Source: an uncultured Oribacterium sp.
GTDB lineage: Bacteria; Bacillota; Clostridia; Lachnospirales; Lachnospiraceae
Assembly (NCBI GenBank): GCA_938030845.1
Contig: CALHIC010000342.1
Coordinates: 1-9,371 of the forward strand
Reading direction: 5' to 3'
Length of the DNA: 9,371 nt
Shown: piece by piece, positions 6,834 to 9,371 of the stretch
Layout: every line of letters begins with the position of its first letter
Numbering within the stretch: position 1 is the stretch's first letter
Translations under genes and position numbers: made by a program
The notes under the pieces: model-generated
What the model was told of the DNA's origin: nothing
Databases searched by the model: none
Seen by the model: the letters and a program-made list of their open reading frames with translations, nothing else

Positions 6834-7361
6834 ATGGAAGAGCAGGGGAAGGAAGAGAAGAAAACAAGTATAGAGCTGAAGACGGAAGAAAAGGAAAAGC
6901 AGGATTTCACGGATAGGAATAGTCCTGGGGATGGAGAGAAGGAAAAGGAACAAAAGCGAGTTGTTGTCATACTGTTTTTGGTATTCCTGATGGCTGCTTT
7001 ATCTTTTTTTCTTCCAAAGGCCTTTAACAAAAAGGATGGAAGAAAAGTACAGATTTTAAAAAACGGAATTGTTTTGATTGAAAAAAATCTCTCGGAAAAC
7101 AGCAAAATCTTGATTATGGATAACGAAGCCAGAGAAGTAGACTTTAAGGAGAATCTGGCATCCCTTTCCGACGATGAGGTAAATCCGGCAAAACATGAGG
7201 TGAACTTTATAGAAATTAAGGACGGAAAGGTACTTTGTACGGAATCCAACTGTAATAATCAAATCTGTGTACATACTCCGGCCATCAGTGAGGAAAATCA
7301 GGACTTACCCATTGTTTGCCTACCCCACGGATTAATCATTCAAATTATTACAAAATCCTAA
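6834..7361 (+). CDS. Membrane-anchored NusG domain II protein
   Basis: A 175-residue protein. Residues 1-41 are highly charged (Lys/Glu-rich) and presumably cytoplasmic, 42-60 form one hydrophobic membrane segment, and about 70-175 match the NusG domain II family (DUF1312 type). The match rests on the KNGIVL strand, an IKDGKV stretch (128-133) and the end pattern CNNQICV (140-146) followed by IVCLPHGL (160-167). Despite the name, these small proteins are not transcription factors. Their role is poorly known, and some lie near flavin-transfer or Rnf-type genes, none of which is visible here. The conserved cysteines 140, 145 and 162 suggest a redox or disulfide role on the outside (inference). 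I choose ATG 6834, with AGGGAG at 6818-6823 and TGAGGG nearer. The frame extends upstream, but only through the terminator into the tRNA. I found no convincing separate promoter. Confidence 0.85.
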   Translation: MEEQGKEEKKTSIELKTEEKEKQDFTDRNSPGDGEKEKEQKRVVVILFLVFLMAALSFFLPKAFNKKDGRKVQILKNGIVLIEKNLSENSKILIMDNEAREVDFKENLASLSDDEVNPAKHEVNFIEIKDGKVLCTESNCNNQICVHTPAISEENQDLPIVCLPHGLIIQIITKS

Positions 7362-7369
7362 CATTTCCC

Positions 7370-7389
7370 GAGATTAGCTTACAAATCTC
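7370..7389 (+). other. Weak hairpin after the NusG domain II gene
   Basis: GAGATT (7370-7375) can pair with AATCTC (7384-7389) across an 8-base loop, nine bases after the stop codon. No T-run follows, so it is at best a weak terminator or an RNA 3'-end stabiliser. Confidence 0.3.
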
Positions 7390-7398
7390 ATTTCCATA

Positions 7399-7427
7399 TT
7401 GCGAAAAGAGAAGCTATGCTTTATCAT
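7399..7427 (+). promoter_or_regulatory. Putative promoter of the NlpC/P60 gene
   Basis: TTGCGA (7399-7404), a 17-base spacer and TATCAT (7422-7427) match the vegetative promoter pattern with two mismatches and one mismatch respectively. Transcription would start near 7434, about 30 bases before the ATG at 7463. Confidence 0.55.
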
Positions 7428-7462
7428 GCAGAGGTATCGTTTTATTAAAAAAGGAAAAGAAA

Positions 7463-8461
7463 ATGAAGAAGAATTGGAAAATTTTAGTAGTGAATTCAAT
7501 TTGCCTGCTTTCACTTTTTTCCGCCATTCCGGCTTATGCAGGTCGTTGGCAGAAGGGAAACGGCAAGAACAGCAATAAATGGTGGTACAATCATCAGGAT
7601 GGAACCTATCCAAAGGCTACTTGGGCTTGGATTGACGGTAACGGTGACGGCCTTGCTGAGTGCTATTATTTTGATGCCAACGGTTGGCTAAAGTCCAATA
7701 CCACGGTGGAAGGCTATAAGGTAGATACTACCGGTGCCTGGCTTAAGGATGGTGTTGTGCAGGTGAAGGCAATCGGAGAAGCGGGAGTTTATACCAACGG
7801 TAAGAATGAGTCCAGCTCCGGAACCATTGATGTAATGGGATCGGATTTGGATTTAGGAACAGCCGTTTCCGATCAGGAAAACCAGAAGCCTTCTGTGGAG
7901 AAGAAGAGCTCCTCTTCCAAGAAGGCAAGTGCAAAGGAAGAAAAGAAGAGCGGACAGGATGTTCTTGACTTTTCCGGCTCTTATTCCGGCCCTGTAGTGG
8001 AAGGGGACAGCAACCTTGCAACGGAAAAGCCGGTTAAGAACAAGGCTGAGAATTTCAGCGGAAATGTTGGAAACAGTGCACAGGATTTGAAGAAGTCCGA
8101 GGCTACGGAGCTGATTAGCTATGCTCGTTCCTTTATTGCGGTGCTTCCTTATAAGGTGGCAGGAACTTCTCTTACAACCGGTGCGGATTGTTCCGGATTT
8201 ACCCAGGAGGTATTTAAGAAGTTCGGTATTTCCATTCCCAGAGATTCCCGTTCCCAGTATGCTTCCGCACAGAAGATTTCTGCGGAAGAGTTACAGCCCG
8301 GCGATTTAGTATTTTATGGTTCCTCCCCAAGCACCATTTATCATGTGGGAATTTATTCCGGAAACGGAACCATAATCCACTGTACCAGAACCGGTGACTT
8401 TGTTCGAGAGCACGATGTTTTCTACAAGAAGCCATACGGATACGGAAGATACACAAAATAA
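7463..8461 (+). CDS. Secreted NlpC/P60 peptidoglycan hydrolase with N-terminal cell-wall-binding repeats
   Basis: A 332-residue exported protein. Residues 1-26 form a signal peptide (MKK start, hydrophobic core, cleavage likely after AYA). Residues 27-103 are rich in Trp, Tyr and Gly (KWWYN, WAWIDGNGDG, YYFDANGWL, TTGAWL), resembling choline-binding or cell-wall-binding repeats. A Ser/Lys/Glu-rich linker of low complexity follows (about 104-210). The C-terminal NlpC/P60 cysteine peptidase domain (about 212-332) has Cys243 in DCSGF, His294 in HVGIY and His306 twelve residues later, the expected catalytic triad spacing. Such enzymes cut stem-peptide bonds, often D-Glu to diamino acid, during wall turnover or cell separation. 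The position before the Cys motif reads YKVAGTS where many members have a WGG. ATG 7463 is chosen because AAGGA (7451-7455) precedes it and the signal peptide starts there. The frame is open upstream to 7316, but that part overlaps the preceding gene. Confidence 0.93.
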   Translation: MKKNWKILVVNSICLLSLFSAIPAYAGRWQKGNGKNSNKWWYNHQDGTYPKATWAWIDGNGDGLAECYYFDANGWLKSNTTVEGYKVDTTGAWLKDGVVQVKAIGEAGVYTNGKNESSSGTIDVMGSDLDLGTAVSDQENQKPSVEKKSSSSKKASAKEEKKSGQDVLDFSGSYSGPVVEGDSNLATEKPVKNKAENFSGNVGNSAQDLKKSEATELISYARSFIAVLPYKVAGTSLTTGADCSGFTQEVFKKFGISIPRDSRSQYASAQKISAEELQPGDLVFYGSSPSTIYHVGIYSGNGTIIHCTRTGDFVREHDVFYKKPYGYGRYTK

Positions 8462-8501
8462 TTTTCTTTTCTTTAATTTCATAGATAAAAAATCAGCAAA
8501 A

Positions 8502-8542
8502 GATCGATAAATTCGGCTCATACCGATTTATCGGTCTTTTTT
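8502..8542 (+). terminator. Rho-independent terminator of the NlpC/P60 gene
   Basis: GATCGATAAATTCGG (8502-8516) pairs with CCGATTTATCGGTC (8523-8536) through a 14-bp stem with one bulged T and one G-T pair. The loop is CTCATA and six T follow (8537-8542). It ends transcription 40-80 bases after the stop codon. Confidence 0.88.
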
Positions 8543-8551
8543 CATGTTCTT

Positions 8552-8587
8552 AACGAGTATCGCACGCGTAGTGTGCGATATCTCGTT
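8552..8587 (+). repeat. Long imperfect inverted repeat without a T-run
   Basis: AACGAGTATCGCAC (8552-8565) and GTGCGATA-T-CTCGTT (8573-8587) form 14 base pairs with a single bulged T (8581) and a 7-base loop, GCGTAGT. It starts ten bases after the preceding terminator T-run and is not followed by T residues. It could be a dispersed palindromic element, a protein-binding site or an RNA hairpin. Confidence 0.7.
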
Positions 8588-8596
8588 TGAAACTTT

Positions 8597-8638
8597 CTGA
8601 AATTTTTTCAGTTTCATTTCAGTAAAGCTTTCTATACT
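8597..8638 (+). promoter_or_regulatory. Possible operator repeats and -10 box before the VTC gene
   Basis: TTTCAG occurs at 8606-8611 and again at 8617-8622, exactly 11 bases apart, with TTTCAT (8612-8617) between them and an inverted CTGAAA at 8597-8602. TATACT (8633-8638) is a good -10 box, but no good -35 lies at the proper distance (GTTTCA at 8611-8616 with 16 bases is the best). A strong -10, a poor -35 and direct repeats spaced by one helical turn suggest an activator-dependent promoter of the OmpR-family response regulator kind. This is inference only. Confidence 0.4.
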
Positions 8639-8655
8639 GGGGCTATCTCAAAAAG

Positions 8656-8662
8656 AAAGGAG
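8656..8662 (+). promoter_or_regulatory. Shine-Dalgarno site deciding a TTG start
   Basis: AAAGGAG ends at 8662. An in-frame ATG (8663) directly abuts it, which leaves no spacing. TTG 8672 lies nine bases away, a usable distance. A TTG at 8666 is only three bases away. Confidence 0.65.
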
Positions 8663-8671
8663 ATGTTGAAA

Positions 8672-9371
8672 TTGAAAAAGCAGAACATATTCAAAAGATT
8701 TGAGAAAAAATATTTACTGACAAAAAATCAATATGAAAGACTTTTAGAAAAGCTTCAGGGGAAAATACTGGAAGACAGCTATCCGCACTACAGTATTTAC
8801 AGTCTGTACTTTGACAACGATAGCTTCTCCTCTGTCAGAAAATCCATAGAAAAGCCAAAGTATAAAGAAAAGCTGAGACTTCGGTCCTATGGCTTGCCCA
8901 ATCAAGATAAGGAATTGTTTTTGGAACTGAAGAAAAAATATCAAGGAGTAGTATATAAAAGAAGAATTTCTCTTTCTTATCAGGAAGCGGAGGATTATCT
9001 CTTCCGTAAGATTCATCCCAAGGAGGAGAGCCAAATCTTCCGGGAAATTGATTACAGCAGAAAGAAAGAGGAGCTGGAGCCGAAGGTCATGATTCGTTAT
9101 GATCGGGATGCTTATATGGGAAAGGAAGACTCTGAATTTCGAATCACTTTTGATCAAAATATTCGAGGCTATACCTTACAGGGAAGCTTAGACAGAGAAG
9201 AAGAGGGCTTTAAGCTTCTACAAAACGGAGAGGTTCTGATGGAAGTAAAAAGCAGCGGTGTTCTTCCCCTATGGTTTAGTCAAATCCTATCCGAGGAATC
9301 CATCTTTATGGGAAATTTTTCCAAGTACGGAAATTATTATAAAAGCGTTATCTTCCCGAATTTGCGATTCG
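8672..9371 (+). CDS. VTC-domain protein, polyphosphate polymerase-like (3' partial)
   Basis: The frame is open from 8672 to the right edge (233 residues read). It matches the VTC domain family, whose studied eukaryotic member Vtc4 makes polyphosphate from ATP inside a tunnel-shaped domain. Features in order are RFEKKYLL (9-16), YSLYFDND (43-50), the basic strand KEKLRLRSYG (65-74), ELKKKYQGVVYKRR (85-98), PKVMIRYDRDAY (137-148) with RITFD after it, EVK (191-193) and FSKYG (216-220) near the end. These Arg/Lys/Glu positions fit the phosphate-binding tunnel (known family). No membrane segment is seen. Bacterial members are about this long, so only a few residues are probably missing. I choose TTG 8672 by Shine-Dalgarno spacing; ATG 8663 would add three residues. 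In related Firmicutes such genes often precede a DUF4956 membrane protein and a CotH-like protein (from memory), which would lie outside this window. Confidence 0.88.
   Translation, partial: MKKQNIFKRFEKKYLLTKNQYERLLEKLQGKILEDSYPHYSIYSLYFDNDSFSSVRKSIEKPKYKEKLRLRSYGLPNQDKELFLELKKKYQGVVYKRRISLSYQEAEDYLFRKIHPKEESQIFREIDYSRKKEELEPKVMIRYDRDAYMGKEDSEFRITFDQNIRGYTLQGSLDREEEGFKLLQNGEVLMEVKSSGVLPLWFSQILSEESIFMGNFSKYGNYYKSVIFPNLRF

Noticed and set aside
6785..7249. 154-residue minus-strand open frame
   Set aside because: It is antisense to the NusG domain II gene, whose protein has recognisable family motifs. Its Ser/Phe/Leu-rich composition is what the complement of Lys/Glu-rich codons gives.
7316..7462. 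Upstream extension of the NlpC/P60 frame
   Set aside because: It overlaps the NusG domain II gene and would bury the signal peptide at residue 50. The ATG at 7463 has a suitable ribosome binding site.
8744..9157. 137-residue minus-strand open frame
   Set aside because: It lies wholly antisense to the VTC-domain gene, which has clear family motifs, and it has no ribosome binding site or recognisable domain.

Overview
The window looks like a chromosomal segment from a low-GC Gram-positive anaerobe of the Clostridia, most likely Lachnospiraceae. This rests on AGGAGG-type ribosome binding sites before nearly every gene, TTG/GTG starts, A/T-rich intergenic DNA with rho-independent terminators, and the gene families present (paired half-size ABC exporters, a NusG domain II protein, a cell-wall-binding NlpC/P60 hydrolase and a VTC-domain protein). 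An oral genus such as Oribacterium is possible, but the sequence does not settle it. All genes are on the + strand.

Region 1 (1-6537) holds two consecutive heterodimeric ABC exporters. Pair A is 2-907 (5' end outside the window) plus 909-2669. Pair B is 2865-4649 plus 4639-6537. In each pair the first subunit has a degenerate ATPase site: Asp replaces the catalytic Glu after Walker B, and Gln replaces the H-loop His. The second subunit has the catalytic Glu and His but an LSQGQ signature. This is the asymmetric TM287/288 (BmrC/BmrD-like) arrangement, with one consensus and one degenerate ATP site per dimer. Pair B has its own near-consensus promoter (TTGACA, 17 nt, TAAAAT) and a leader of about 120 nt. 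The exported substrates cannot be deduced.

Region 2 (6535-6771) starts with a 33-nt tandem repeat beginning exactly at the stop codon of the last ABC gene. A complete tRNA-Thr(CGT) follows, with its own extended -10 promoter and a strong terminator.

Region 3 (6834-8461) encodes a small membrane-anchored NusG domain II protein and then, from a separate promoter, a secreted NlpC/P60 peptidoglycan hydrolase with a wall-binding repeat region. A terminator follows it.

Region 4 (8502-9371) contains the terminator, a second long hairpin without a T-run, a cluster of TTTCAG-like repeats near a TATACT -10 box, and an almost complete VTC (polyphosphate polymerase-like) domain gene that runs off the right edge.

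Most of the window is recognisable accessory and housekeeping content. No clearly new multi-gene system is visible. The least explained items are the 33-nt repeat, the Pair B leader, the hairpin at 8552-8587 and the repeats ahead of the VTC gene.
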